A stretch of 64,000 bases of DNA from Pseudomonas sp. BCA17. Lineage in GTDB: Bacteria > Pseudomonadota > Gammaproteobacteria > Pseudomonadales > Pseudomonadaceae. The position numbers and the translations under genes were made by a program. Below the pieces are notes generated by a model. It did not search any database, had not been told where the DNA came from, and was given only the letters and a program-made list of their open reading frames with translations. The stretch lies in the NCBI RefSeq assembly GCF_004519405.1, contig NZ_SGWI01000001.1:248001-312000 (forward strand), in the 5' to 3' direction. Each line of letters opens with the position of its first letter. The first letter of the stretch is position 1. Below are positions 1 through 9,058 of the stretch, one piece after another.

Positions 1-1306
1 CAACCCGGCCAATACCGACCATCTGGACACCTCCGCCCGCGAGCATATTCAGCGCCGAGCCAATCTTCTGGCCCCTGGCTATCGTCTCTTCTATAACGAG
101 CCGGTGGGCGTTGTCCGGGCCAAGGGGGCGTACCTGTATGACAAGGACGGCACCGAATATCTGGATGCCTATAACAATGTGGTGTCGGTGGGGCATTGCC
201 ACCCGCGCGTCGTGGCCGCGATCACCGAACAAATGAATACCCTGTGCAGCCACACCCGGTATATGCAGGACGGGATTCTTGATTATGCCGAACAATTGCG
301 CGCCACCACTGACGGTGAGATGGCGGCTGACGGCCAGATGATGTTCACCTGCAGCGGTTCGGAAGCGAACGACCTGGCCATCCGCATTGCACGTCACCAC
401 ACCGGTAACACCGGCGTTATCGTGACGTCCGAGGCTTATCACGGTAACTCGGCCACCGTGGCTGCCTTTTCACCCTCGCTGGGTGTCAACGCCAAGCTCG
501 ATCCCTATGTTCGCCGGGTGCCGGCACCCGACTCCTACCGCATTCCGCGCGAGGCGCTGGGGCGCTATATGGCCGACCAGGTGGCGGCGCAGATCAAGGA
601 TATCCAGCGCCATGGCGGCGGCGTGGCGGCGTTCATTGCTGACTGCCTGTTTTCGTCCGACGGGCTGTTCTGTGATCCGGTCGATGTGTTCGGACCGATT
701 GCCGAGGTGGTGCGCCAGGCCGGAGGCCTATTCATTGCCGATGAGGTGCAGTCGGGCTTTGGCCGCAGCGGCACGCATTTCTGGGGGCATCAGCGCCATG
801 GGGTAGCGCCGGACATCATTACCATGGGCAAACCCATGGGTAACGGCTACCCGGTTGCGGGGCTGATGGTGCGGCCGGAAGTCGTCGCAAGTTTTGGACG
901 TGACATGCGCTATTTCAACACCTTCGGCGGCAACAGTGTGGCGATCGCCGCCGCGCAGGCCACCCTCGATGTGATTCAGGAAGAGCAGCTCATGCTCAAT
1001 GCCAATCGCGTGGGCGGCCTGATCATGGCAGGCCTCAATGACTTGGCCAGGCGCTATGAGCAGATTGGCGACGTACGCGGAACGGGTATGTATTTCGCCG
1101 TCGAACTGGTGACCGACAAGGCCCGCAAGACTCCCGACATGAAAAGCGCCCTAAGCGTGGTCAACCACTTGCGTGAAAAACGCGTACTCATCTCAGCCAC
1201 GGGACCTGATGCGAGCATTCTGAAAATTCGCCCGCCATTGATATGGACCGCAAAGGAAGCGGGGCGGTTGCTTGATGCGCTGGAGAGCGCGTTTGACGCC
1301 CTGTAG
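1..1306 (+). CDS. Class-III aminotransferase (PLP), 5' partial
   Basis: The reading frame is open from base 2, so the true start lies outside the window; a GTG at 104 is internal. The product is a fold-type I, class-III aminotransferase. It has the cofactor aspartate motif FIADEVQSGFGRSG and the Schiff-base lysine in ITMGKPMGNGYPVAG, followed by the FNTFGGN segment. At least 434 residues are present, close to the usual length, so only a short N-terminus is missing. The substrate is not readable from sequence; an omega-amino acid or amine is likely. A HAD-family dehalogenase follows after 53 bp on the same strand and may be co-transcribed. Confidence 0.85.
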   Translation, partial: NPANTDHLDTSAREHIQRRANLLAPGYRLFYNEPVGVVRAKGAYLYDKDGTEYLDAYNNVVSVGHCHPRVVAAITEQMNTLCSHTRYMQDGILDYAEQLRATTDGEMAADGQMMFTCSGSEANDLAIRIARHHTGNTGVIVTSEAYHGNSATVAAFSPSLGVNAKLDPYVRRVPAPDSYRIPREALGRYMADQVAAQIKDIQRHGGGVAAFIADCLFSSDGLFCDPVDVFGPIAEVVRQAGGLFIADEVQSGFGRSGTHFWGHQRHGVAPDIITMGKPMGNGYPVAGLMVRPEVVASFGRDMRYFNTFGGNSVAIAAAQATLDVIQEEQLMLNANRVGGLIMAGLNDLARRYEQIGDVRGTGMYFAVELVTDKARKTPDMKSALSVVNHLREKRVLISATGPDASILKIRPPLIWTAKEAGRLLDALESAFDAL

Positions 1307-1359
1307 GGCACACCTGAACCGACGCATTATCACCTCAATATCCCATCAGGACCGCACTC

Positions 1360-2028
1360 ATGAGCTTTCTTCGCCCCAAGTACATCACCTTCGACTGCTA
1401 TGGCACGTTGACCAACTTCAAGACCGCCGCCCTGACTCGCGAACTGTTTGCCGATCGCGTGCCGGCTGAGCGAATGGAGCAATTCATCAAGGACTACGCC
1501 GCCTACCGCCTGGACCAAGTGAGGGGCGACTGGCTGCCTTATGACCAGATCCTCAAGACTGCACTGGCACGCACCTGCAAGCGCTGGGGTATCGAATATC
1601 GCGAAGAAGGCCAGGCTTATTACGACGCCGTGCCGACCTGGGGGCCACACCCTGACGTGCCGGCGGGCCTCGCGAAAATCGCCGACAAGATTCCCCTGGT
1701 GATCTTTTCCAATGCCATGGACGAGCAGATCATGTCCAACGTCGACAAGCTCGGTGCGCCGTTCCACAAAGTCTTCACCGCCCAACAGGCTCAAGCCTAC
1801 AAACCACGCCTGGCGGCGTTCGAATTCATGCTCGACAGCCTCGGCTGCGGGCCGGAAGACGTATTGCACGTGTCATCGAGTTTCCGCTACGACCTGATGT
1901 CGGCACACGACATGAAGATCAAGCACAAGGCTTTCGTGGCTCGCGGGCATGAACAGCCTGCCAACGCCGCCTTCGGCTACCACCAGATCCCGGATATCGG
2001 CGGCCTGCCAGGGTTGGTCGGGCTCTGA
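1360..2028 (+). CDS. Haloacid dehalogenase, type II (HAD hydrolase)
   Basis: This 222-residue cytosolic HAD hydrolase shows all four family motifs. They are the nucleophile Asp12 in FDCYGTLTNF, the serine in VIFSNAMDE, the lysine in AYKPRLAAF, and an acidic/serine motif IV near VSSSFRYDLMSAHD. Family members of this length hydrolyse 2-haloacids or related small organic acids through an aspartyl ester intermediate. The actual substrate is unknown. The start has an upstream AGGA. It follows the aminotransferase closely, which suggests that the two act on the same small-molecule route. Confidence 0.8.
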   Translation: MSFLRPKYITFDCYGTLTNFKTAALTRELFADRVPAERMEQFIKDYAAYRLDQVRGDWLPYDQILKTALARTCKRWGIEYREEGQAYYDAVPTWGPHPDVPAGLAKIADKIPLVIFSNAMDEQIMSNVDKLGAPFHKVFTAQQAQAYKPRLAAFEFMLDSLGCGPEDVLHVSSSFRYDLMSAHDMKIKHKAFVARGHEQPANAAFGYHQIPDIGGLPGLVGL

Positions 2029-2162
2029 GGGCGGGGAAGGGGTCGTGAGGCAAAGGAAGGGCAGTGGGCGTGTGTGATTGAATTCCGAGTGGGCCTTTTG
2101 ACGTGCATTCCTTGCAGAGGGTCTTATCATCGCCTCACACCCACTCTGGCTACAGGCGCTCC

Positions 2163-2579
2163 ATGGACAAGCGAATCGATCCCACCTTAGGCAAGTCAAT
2201 CTACGAGACGGCGACTGCGTATATGGCGACACTGGCTGTTATCGGGTCTTTTACGATGACATTCGCCGGCATCGCCAAAGCCGTTATCTCTCCAGCGGTA
2301 GCACTCACGATTGTCGCCGTCGTGGTTGCTCTCGCTTTTCTGCGTGGCGCTGAATACCGGCGTCGAGTCGACGAGTTCCTGGAGCGCGCAGACCTCATGA
2401 CGCTTATAGAAATCTGCGCGAAAGCATGGCCATTCTGGCTGTCGACGATGTTTCTGATTGGCGTCGGGCTGGGGATCATCTCAATGATGCAGTACGACAC
2501 ATGGAAGCATGTCATGTCGGTTGGCGGCCTTGTGGCGCTCGGAGGCCAATACCTTGTGGGCCAGGTGTTCAAGTTCTGA
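2163..2579 (+). CDS. Small inner-membrane protein of unknown function
   Basis: The ATG at 2163 gives 138 residues. In-frame upstream codons exist from 2103 but add a polar, unconvincing extension. Hydrophobic stretches near residues 20-62 (probably two helices), 90-110 and 118-136 indicate three or four membrane segments, with a basic loop (LRGAEYRRRVDEFLERAD) between them. I recognise no family. It sits at the left edge of the unusual leftward operon, facing its end, and could be ordinary flanking chromosome or part of the inserted region. Confidence 0.6.
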   Translation: MDKRIDPTLGKSIYETATAYMATLAVIGSFTMTFAGIAKAVISPAVALTIVAVVVALAFLRGAEYRRRVDEFLERADLMTLIEICAKAWPFWLSTMFLIGVGLGIISMMQYDTWKHVMSVGGLVALGGQYLVGQVFKF

Positions 2580-2965
2580 TTTGGCTGCATTCTGATGCGG
2601 CTTGTGCGGGAGGGAAATAGCTTTCGTCACAAGCCGTTCTTTCAGGCAGGAATGAGAACGAGCGAACTGGTTACGCAATTTAACTTATGGGCGGTGTGAT
2701 ACGTTCATAAGAATTGCAAGCCATTGATAGATAGGAAGACCTCGTGCTTATAACGAGCTAGAAGTTCACGAAAGTGTGTTCATAAGTAATCCGTCCTCTG
2801 AGCTAAACCCAAGAGCAAAGAGGGCGTTAATAACACCTTTGAGCACCTCGTAGTTTCTTGGCCGCAGCCTGTAATCAATCCCCTTTAATCGGTGATCCGG
2901 CGAGCAGTCAACGCCTTCTCCGTAGCTATCGCTGGATCAGCTTGGGCCGAAACACAACCTCTCTC
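2580..2965. other. Gene-poor stretch at the end of the leftward operon
   Basis: These 386 bases lie between two genes that converge. By eye they are AT-richer than their surroundings. No RNA gene or clear hairpin terminator was seen. On the minus strand 2936 to 2766 is an uninterrupted 56-codon frame without a usable start codon, possibly a gene remnant. The octamer GTTCATAA occurs twice (near 2703 and 2778). Confidence 0.4.
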
Positions 2966-5900
2966 TCATGCGGCGGCCAGCAGACCGCTCTTTATCGCGC
3001 AATTCTTGATGGTGTTGTAGAGAAAATCGACAATCTCTTGCGCTTCTTCGGCGGTTTTGTTGAAGACTGCAATCAGCATCTTTTCCACGTCCTCGGCAAC
3101 ATAGCCAACGGCTTGCAAAACGATGGCGGCCTGCTTCCACGCGAGTTTGAAGGTGTCTCTGAGGACCCTACCGATTTGCTCGATCCCTTCAATTCCTTTC
3201 AAGATGCCTTGGTAGACATATTCCAACCATTTCTTCGTGTCCTGGAACAATCCGACAAAGAACTGTTTGATCTTGTCCAGCAGGATGCCCGGCAGGTTGC
3301 CCAGCGGACCGACGTTGATATCCAGGTCAAAGGCAGCGATGTCATGAGTACTGCTGGCCACTGTGAAGCTGAACGAGGCGTTGGCAAATATTTCCTGTTT
3401 TGTGCAGCCAAAATCCAGGGCAGCATTAATGGTGTCGTCTATGGTTAGCGTACCGAGCGGTCCCAGACCGATGGACTGGTCGATGCCGACGCTGGCCGAA
3501 CCCTGTGCGTTGATTGAATCAATACCGTTGATATCGGCCTGGAGGTTGAAGGTCGAACCGCCGAAAGTGGTGTCCTTGATTTCGAAATGACAACGGTCGG
3601 TCTGGATATCGATATCGATTTGCGGGCCGATCCCCAACAGATAAGCCTCGCCTGAGATCCGGAACGCGGGAACTCGATAGTGCGGCTCCGGGTTGTTAGC
3701 GTCCGAGAAGGTACACAGCAACACACTAGGGCCACCCAAGCCCTGGGCGCCGGTAAGCTTGAACAGTTTGTCATTGCCGATGACGATTGGCGCCATCTCG
3801 ACATTGAAGCCGATGCCCTTGTTAGGCATGACCTCAACCTTGATCTGTTCTCGGATCAACAGGAACTGGATGTCGGAAAAGATGTGGAAACCCTGTGGGA
3901 ACGTCAATGTGGCGATGCTGACTTGCTGAGGTACAACATACAGTTGCGCTTCGAGCGACACTGAGATCTGCTGTCCGTTACGCTGCATTTCATAGTGGTA
4001 CATCATGGAAAGATCGAGCAGATACCATTCCTGGTCCGGGGTGTTCACGATCAGTTGGATCTGGCCGCTATCGGTAGGCAGGTTGATCCCGCCGGCGGCG
4101 AACATCTCGCGGATTTTGGCCAGGTCGTAGTGGTTCAGTGCATCATGGTAAGCCTGCCAGTCACTGTCGAAGCTGTGCAATCCGCCCACGGCTATCCGGG
4201 TTAGTACATCGCGCAGAAAACCGGGCAGGTCCGAGGCAACGGCGCCGGTCAGCTCGTCGAATACCTTGGCCAGGCTCAGGTTGCTGATGGCGCCGGCGAC
4301 CATGGATTGACTAGGTTGCACGGTATCGATGAACACCGCCAAGGAGCTGTCGATGTCGGCGATATCCAGTTCGGCGGCAAATCCGATCGAGGGTTCACCT
4401 TCGAAGGAAATGCCAAGCTCGAATGCCAATGCCTTCAGCTTGAATACCGAAAAGTCGATGGTGCTTTTACCGCCTTCCACCACCATGTCGCCCGATACGA
4501 ATGCTCCGTTTTCCACCACTGCCAAGCTGACATCAAAGCGCACCGATTGCGACTCGATGGTGGTGCGGGCGGTGGCGGTCAAATAGAACTCAACCTCTTC
4601 AGCCTGCATCTGCACGCCCAAGGCGCCGCTCAGCATCACCGACTGATTGATTACCGTGCTGATATTAGCGAAGAGCCGTGCGTTGGTGCCGGCATCGGTA
4701 CCGATAAAGACTCCGGCATCCAGGCTTGTGTCTTGCGAAATGGACAGCATTTTGGCCAGATTCTGCAGGGTCTTGTTTTGATTCAATTGAGTTTGTGCGT
4801 AAAAGTAGAAACCTTTTTGCAGTCCGCCCGACCAGGCTGGAATAGTGATTTGCTTCGATTTGATCTGCGGATTTTGGAACAGGTCCAGCGCAGGGAAGGT
4901 GAAATCGGACTTCTTCAGCGTGGAAATGATCACCACCTGCTCGCCGGAGATAGGAAAGATATCCAGGAATGCCTGGATAGACGAAAGTCCGGGTAGCGCC
5001 GACAGTTTGCACAGGGACAGGTCCAGGCCCAGGGCGAAGCCCCAGGTACCCTGTTGGTCCAAGAGCTCGAAGGCCAGTGAGCCGGCGTTTGCGACCTGGG
5101 TCCCGAACGAGAGCTTGAATTGGTCTTCGGTCTTGGTGATCAACAGGGTCGAGTCGGTGAACGGCAAGTCGCCGAGCCCGCTGGGCAGTATGTCTTCGGC
5201 GTTGCATAACCAGCCGATCAGTCCGTTCAACGTGACTTGGGGGAGGGCACCACGCAACGCCAGCCCCTGAGTGGGGTCATAGGACATGGCCAGCGTCAGG
5301 CTTTCATCGAAGACCAGCCCGCCGGCAAACTGAGCCGAGGTCTTGCCGCTTGATCCGGTCCCCTTCGACAAGCCGAATTGAATGTCCTCGATGGTCAAAC
5401 TGTGCGGCCCCAGTGGAATCACCCACCCAGGGGATTTGGCCATCTCGGTATAGAAGTTGTAGCCGGCCTGGGCATCGATGTTGACTGACAACTTGTCGAT
5501 GGTCAGGTCCGTCGGAGGCTGGATCGCCGGCAGGTACTGCGTGACCAGCGCCTGCAGCGGCAGTGTCACCGAATCTTCCAGTTCGCCGGCAATAAAGAAG
5601 TCCGGATAACCGGCACTAACGTGAACCTGGGCGGCTTTGCCGATCAGGAACGATGCATCTATCGAAGCGCCAGGTGCTGGAGTGGCAAAGGGCGTGGTGA
5701 CATAGAACTCGACGGATATGGATTCGAGCAAAAACTCATCGTCCAACAGTTTCCACTGGGCGTCCGGGATACCAACGGTCAAGTAGACGTAGTCGGTGCT
5801 AAGGCCGGTGGCCGACCCCGTCAGTGCGATCGCAGCATCCAGCAACTGCATTTTGCCGGCGTCATGCAGGGCGTCTTGCAGCGACTTGGGCAGGTAGTCG

Positions 5901-6880
5901 ATCAACGTCGCGATGCCCGCCAAGTCCAGCAGGTCTGCCAGATTGTTCAAGCTGAAACCGCTGAATTCTCCGGTGATGACCAGCTTGCGAGTGCCCTTGG
6001 GAATCTTCGATGACAGCTCGATGGTCAGACCGGCACTGGGTATGGTCAACGCGCCACTGATCGCCATGAATGGCTCGTAGCTGGGGTTGGCCGTCCACCA
6101 TTGCGCGCTCAATGGGCTGTAGATAGAGAAGATCGTCTGGGTAAGCGCAAGCTTGTCGGAAATGGATAGTTCCAGTCCAAGATCGGTGAACAGGCTGATG
6201 CCCGGTGGCGATTTGTGTTCTATCCATGGGAAATTGTTGACGCTGTCGCGCAGCGGAGGCACCTGCACGGTGGGTTCGATAATGTTGCCACCGATCGCGA
6301 AGCTATCGTGGACGTCCAGCAGACTCTCCAACGCCAGCAGTATGCCTTTGAGTTCAACGATGCCGGCAAAGCCTAACCCCGCGTCCAACGACACCGGCAC
6401 TGTGCTGGTGCCCAAATCGATATCAACAGCAATGGCATCGGTCAGTGCATAGAACCACGCCGAGGTCAGTGCGAGGTCATCCAACGCCGAAGTCTGCGGA
6501 TCGGTCACGCTGGAACTGAAGTCGAAGCTGACCGGCAAATCCGGGAAGCTGTCGGAGAATTTCCAGTTTTGTCCCGCGCCAATCAAGGTGAACATCAGCC
6601 GGACGCTGACGTCGCCGCTTTGCGGATCGAGCACAAAGGTGGCCGTTACCGGGGCGTTATCCACTCGGCGAAAAAGCGAGGCGGTGCCGACCCGCTGCAC
6701 CGTATTGCCGCCGTCGTCGGGACCAGGGCTCGCATTGGAAATTGTCAGTGGTTGATTGTCGAAAATGCTCCCGTAAAAGCTGGCGAATTTCGCCGTGCTC
6801 ACCGTGTCGGCCACGATGGTTGTCTTCCCGTCATGTCCTATCTTGAGGTTCTCGCGAAGCGTTTGGATATCCATGGCCAT
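2966..6880 (-). CDS. Giant beta-rich protein of unknown function (1304 aa)
   Basis: Last gene of the nine-gene operon, 30 bp after the phosphoesterase gene. The 1304-residue product has no signal peptide and no clear membrane helix. Most of it consists of alternating hydrophobic/polar strands with recurring turns such as GLGFAGIVELKGI or GALGVQMQAEEVEFYL, as in a long repetitive beta-structure. The last roughly 110 residues switch to amphipathic helices (LLDKIKQFFVGLFQDTKKWL, then AEDVEKMLIAVFNKTAEEA), a pattern that I associate with large secreted or surface proteins. From memory it resembles proteins annotated DUF6603; this is unverified. The start has only a weak GAAGAA upstream; a second ATG lies two codons in. 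A structural carrier or effector role is inference only. Confidence 0.75.
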   Translation of the reverse strand: MAMDIQTLRENLKIGHDGKTTIVADTVSTAKFASFYGSIFDNQPLTISNASPGPDDGGNTVQRVGTASLFRRVDNAPVTATFVLDPQSGDVSVRLMFTLIGAGQNWKFSDSFPDLPVSFDFSSSVTDPQTSALDDLALTSAWFYALTDAIAVDIDLGTSTVPVSLDAGLGFAGIVELKGILLALESLLDVHDSFAIGGNIIEPTVQVPPLRDSVNNFPWIEHKSPPGISLFTDLGLELSISDKLALTQTIFSIYSPLSAQWWTANPSYEPFMAISGALTIPSAGLTIELSSKIPKGTRKLVITGEFSGFSLNNLADLLDLAGIATLIDYLPKSLQDALHDAGKMQLLDAAIALTGSATGLSTDYVYLTVGIPDAQWKLLDDEFLLESISVEFYVTTPFATPAPGASIDASFLIGKAAQVHVSAGYPDFFIAGELEDSVTLPLQALVTQYLPAIQPPTDLTIDKLSVNIDAQAGYNFYTEMAKSPGWVIPLGPHSLTIEDIQFGLSKGTGSSGKTSAQFAGGLVFDESLTLAMSYDPTQGLALRGALPQVTLNGLIGWLCNAEDILPSGLGDLPFTDSTLLITKTEDQFKLSFGTQVANAGSLAFELLDQQGTWGFALGLDLSLCKLSALPGLSSIQAFLDIFPISGEQVVIISTLKKSDFTFPALDLFQNPQIKSKQITIPAWSGGLQKGFYFYAQTQLNQNKTLQNLAKMLSISQDTSLDAGVFIGTDAGTNARLFANISTVINQSVMLSGALGVQMQAEEVEFYLTATARTTIESQSVRFDVSLAVVENGAFVSGDMVVEGGKSTIDFSVFKLKALAFELGISFEGEPSIGFAAELDIADIDSSLAVFIDTVQPSQSMVAGAISNLSLAKVFDELTGAVASDLPGFLRDVLTRIAVGGLHSFDSDWQAYHDALNHYDLAKIREMFAAGGINLPTDSGQIQLIVNTPDQEWYLLDLSMMYHYEMQRNGQQISVSLEAQLYVVPQQVSIATLTFPQGFHIFSDIQFLLIREQIKVEVMPNKGIGFNVEMAPIVIGNDKLFKLTGAQGLGGPSVLLCTFSDANNPEPHYRVPAFRISGEAYLLGIGPQIDIDIQTDRCHFEIKDTTFGGSTFNLQADINGIDSINAQGSASVGIDQSIGLGPLGTLTIDDTINAALDFGCTKQEIFANASFSFTVASSTHDIAAFDLDINVGPLGNLPGILLDKIKQFFVGLFQDTKKWLEYVYQGILKGIEGIEQIGRVLRDTFKLAWKQAAIVLQAVGYVAEDVEKMLIAVFNKTAEEAQEIVDFLYNTIKNCAIKSGLLAAA

Positions 6881-6910
6881 TTCTTCATCAGAGAGCGAAG
6901 TTCGCTGCGG

Positions 6911-7852
6911 TTATTCTTCGAGAGTCATTACGATAGGCATGTGGTCGCTGATGATCTTGGCATTCTTCATTGCCAGTTGCAGTTGCATGCGGGTGACAGT
7001 CATGAAGGTGAAGCTGTACATGATTTCCTGGAGGATGACGTTGGGAACACAGACCTTGAGCTCCCAATTGGAGGTGATGCCACGGATGAATATGTTGTCG
7101 TAGGCGCTTGCCAGGAAGGCGTCGTCAACATCGCCTTGCTGTATCATTTTTTCGCGATTGGCGATGTCATTGACGAACGACTTCAAGGAGGTAAGGGTGG
7201 TTTTTTCACCATCGAATACGCCGGAGAACTTCAGGTTGGTCAGAGGCGCATAGGTAGCCGCTTTGGCAGTGTCGTAGTTGAAGTCGCCAGAGATCAAAAA
7301 GGTCGCGTTGCCGTTGTTGATCTCGATCTCGGTGGTCAGATCTGCTAGCAGCTTGATGGTCGCATCTTTCTTGTGATACTTGGGTTGTGGGGCGTGCCAG
7401 AGCAGGCAGTTGAGCTCCTTGGGTTTGCCAGCGGTTCTGGCCTGCATGTTCCAGAACAGTGGATTTCGGTCAGCGAAGATCACCTTGGTGCTGGCGGCGA
7501 CGGCCATATTGCTGACGCTGATGTTTGCGTCGTCCCAAAGCAACGCATACTTGTCGGCGCGCCGGGCGAAAGTATGGGCCACTTCAATATTTCGCTGCGA
7601 CACGTCGTACTTCCACTTACTGCCTGAGCCTACAAGCTTCTTGCGATCGTTGATGGCCTGGGCCAGTACTTGCACGGCCTGTTCGCCTGTGCCCAGCGTT
7701 ACTTCCATGACACCGATGACACTGGCCTGCATCTCGTCAATCAGCACGGCTATCCAGGCCGCAACGTTGACGTTGCGAAAGACGTCCTTGGCGCACTTCT
7801 TCGATGACAGGCTTTCGATATTCCATGACATGTAATCGGCGATTTCGGGCAT
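6911..7852 (-). CDS. DNase I-fold (EEP) phosphoesterase
   Basis: 313 residues with the endonuclease/exonuclease/phosphatase signature: N11 in SWNIES, the metal-binding E50 in GVMEV, H153 in WHAPQ, D190/N192 in SGDFNY, D252/N253 in YDNIFI and D303/H304 in ISDHMP. All catalytic positions appear intact. It may therefore cleave nucleic acid or a phospholipid/inositol phosphate; the family cannot be resolved further by eye. There is no signal peptide. I chose the ATG at 7852 because GGAG lies 9 nt upstream. ATG 7867 and a GTG at 7909 are possible, but 7909 falls inside a strong hairpin. It belongs to the leftward nine-gene operon. Confidence 0.75.
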   Translation of the reverse strand: MPEIADYMSWNIESLSSKKCAKDVFRNVNVAAWIAVLIDEMQASVIGVMEVTLGTGEQAVQVLAQAINDRKKLVGSGSKWKYDVSQRNIEVAHTFARRADKYALLWDDANISVSNMAVAASTKVIFADRNPLFWNMQARTAGKPKELNCLLWHAPQPKYHKKDATIKLLADLTTEIEINNGNATFLISGDFNYDTAKAATYAPLTNLKFSGVFDGEKTTLTSLKSFVNDIANREKMIQQGDVDDAFLASAYDNIFIRGITSNWELKVCVPNVILQEIMYSFTFMTVTRMQLQLAMKNAKIISDHMPIVMTLEE

Positions 7853-7887
7853 GGGCGTCCACTCCATGTGATGGCGATTACGGTATC

Positions 7888-7915
7888 CCGGCGGTGCCTG
7901 CGCAGGCACCGCCGG
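7888..7915. repeat. Perfect 28-bp palindrome inside the operon
   Basis: A GC-rich perfect inverted repeat (each arm CCGGCGGTGCCTGC or its complement) lies between the 371-residue gene and the phosphoesterase gene. It would form a very stable RNA hairpin. There is no U-tract after it on either strand, so it looks more like an mRNA processing/stabilising element or partial attenuator than a terminator. Confidence 0.7.
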
Positions 7916-7923
7916 AACATCGC

Positions 7924-9039
7924 TCAGTAGGCGGTGACGCTGGCGGTGCCTGTCAGCAGGATCTGATTGCCTACGCCCGTGATGTTCAGATTCTGCGGCG
8001 ACACCTTAAGGGTAATGCCTTCGAAGTTGCCGCTTAGATCAGGGATTTGCAGCAGGCTCTGAGTCAACTGTCCCTGGATCGTTTCCTGAATCTGACCTTC
8101 GACTACATCATTGAGGATGGCCAGGGTGATGGCGGAAATTACACCGCCGCCCAACGTCGCCATCCACGCCCAGAAATTGGATGGGGTGATGCTGACCGAG
8201 GGGCGGGAAACATTGCCTCCGCTTATACGGATGTTGCGTTGTGCATCCACCACCACTTGCAGCGTCGCGGTGACCGGACTGATGGAGATATCCCAGTCTG
8301 CCGGGCCCAAGCTGTACTCACCGCTCAGATTGAGCGTCAGCGTCAGATTGCCGTTATTGACCGAAGCGCTGTAACTGTTCAGGTGTACGACAGCACCGCT
8401 GGCCGAGTAGGTCTTTTGTACTGTGCTCCACCACAGATTGGCGACAACCTGCTGGATCAGCGGTTCGGTGAGTACCAGGTTGAAGCCGCCGTCCGCCGGG
8501 GGCTGCTTCTGGCTGATCGCGACCGGCGAGCTCAGTCCGCCTGCCGCATAGGCATTCCCGCCTTCGATCAGCAGGGCGTATCCGGCAAAAGTGATACCGT
8601 TGATGGGCCCCAACGGTATGGAGATAGCGGATATCAGGCTGTCCACCTTGCTGGCGATATCACTCTTCTTGGCGTTCAGGACCCCGAGCACGAATGGATC
8701 GTTTGTGACAAAGCTGATATCGGTAACCGACAAACGCACCACACCGTTGCCATTTATCGTTGCCCGTGCGCTGGCATTGGCGCCAACCGTGCTACTGGTG
8801 GGATCCTGGCCGGTCACTGTCACCGTCAGGTCCACTGGCATGCTGACCAGGAAGGTCTGGCCGCTACCGCTGGCGGCTAAAGCGAATTTCGGTGGTGCTG
8901 ACACGCTCCAGGTCAAGCTGGCGTTTATTTCGGGGATGCTTGTGGTGTCGCCCAGCTTTGGCCCTACAGTGGGAAAAATGGATTCGCTGGCATTGTTCAA
9001 CAGCGATTGCGAAAGACCCGCGATGAAGTCGGTGGACAT
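7924..9039 (-). CDS. Beta-rich, possible TULIP-like protein (371 aa)
   Basis: The start ATG at 9039 has AAGGAG 8 nt upstream; a longer frame to 9183 overlaps the preceding gene and is rejected. The product has an N-terminal helix (FIAGLSQSLLNNASESIF) and then alternating-hydrophobicity strands. Next come a helix NLVLTEPLIQQVVANLW and more strands (VVHLNSYSASVNNGNLTLTL). This helix-then-long-curved-sheet order recalls TULIP lipid-binding modules such as clostridial P47/OrfX proteins, but that is a fold guess. Its LTWSVSAPPKF motif matches LTWDVGAAPSL in the 313-residue protein of the same operon, so the two are probably paralogues. There is no signal peptide. Confidence 0.7.
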   Translation of the reverse strand: MSTDFIAGLSQSLLNNASESIFPTVGPKLGDTTSIPEINASLTWSVSAPPKFALAASGSGQTFLVSMPVDLTVTVTGQDPTSSTVGANASARATINGNGVVRLSVTDISFVTNDPFVLGVLNAKKSDIASKVDSLISAISIPLGPINGITFAGYALLIEGGNAYAAGGLSSPVAISQKQPPADGGFNLVLTEPLIQQVVANLWWSTVQKTYSASGAVVHLNSYSASVNNGNLTLTLNLSGEYSLGPADWDISISPVTATLQVVVDAQRNIRISGGNVSRPSVSITPSNFWAWMATLGGGVISAITLAILNDVVEGQIQETIQGQLTQSLLQIPDLSGNFEGITLKVSPQNLNITGVGNQILLTGTASVTAY

Positions 9040-9058
9040 GGTCGAGACTCCTTGTCGA

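Noticed and set aside
2679..2703. Second dif-like site at the left end of the unknown operon (TTTAACTTATG)
   Set aside because: Only the XerD arm is partly similar (8 of 10 bases); centre and XerC arm do not match.
4665..5207. CRISPR or tandem repeats in the giant gene
   Set aside because: The repetitiveness is at protein level only; no regular DNA repeats with spacers are seen anywhere in the window.
3000..6900. Many open frames on the plus strand across the giant gene (for example 4307-4996, 6569-7348)
   Set aside because: They are antisense shadows of the minus-strand gene in GC-rich DNA, with basic or His/Gln-biased composition and no ribosome-binding sites.
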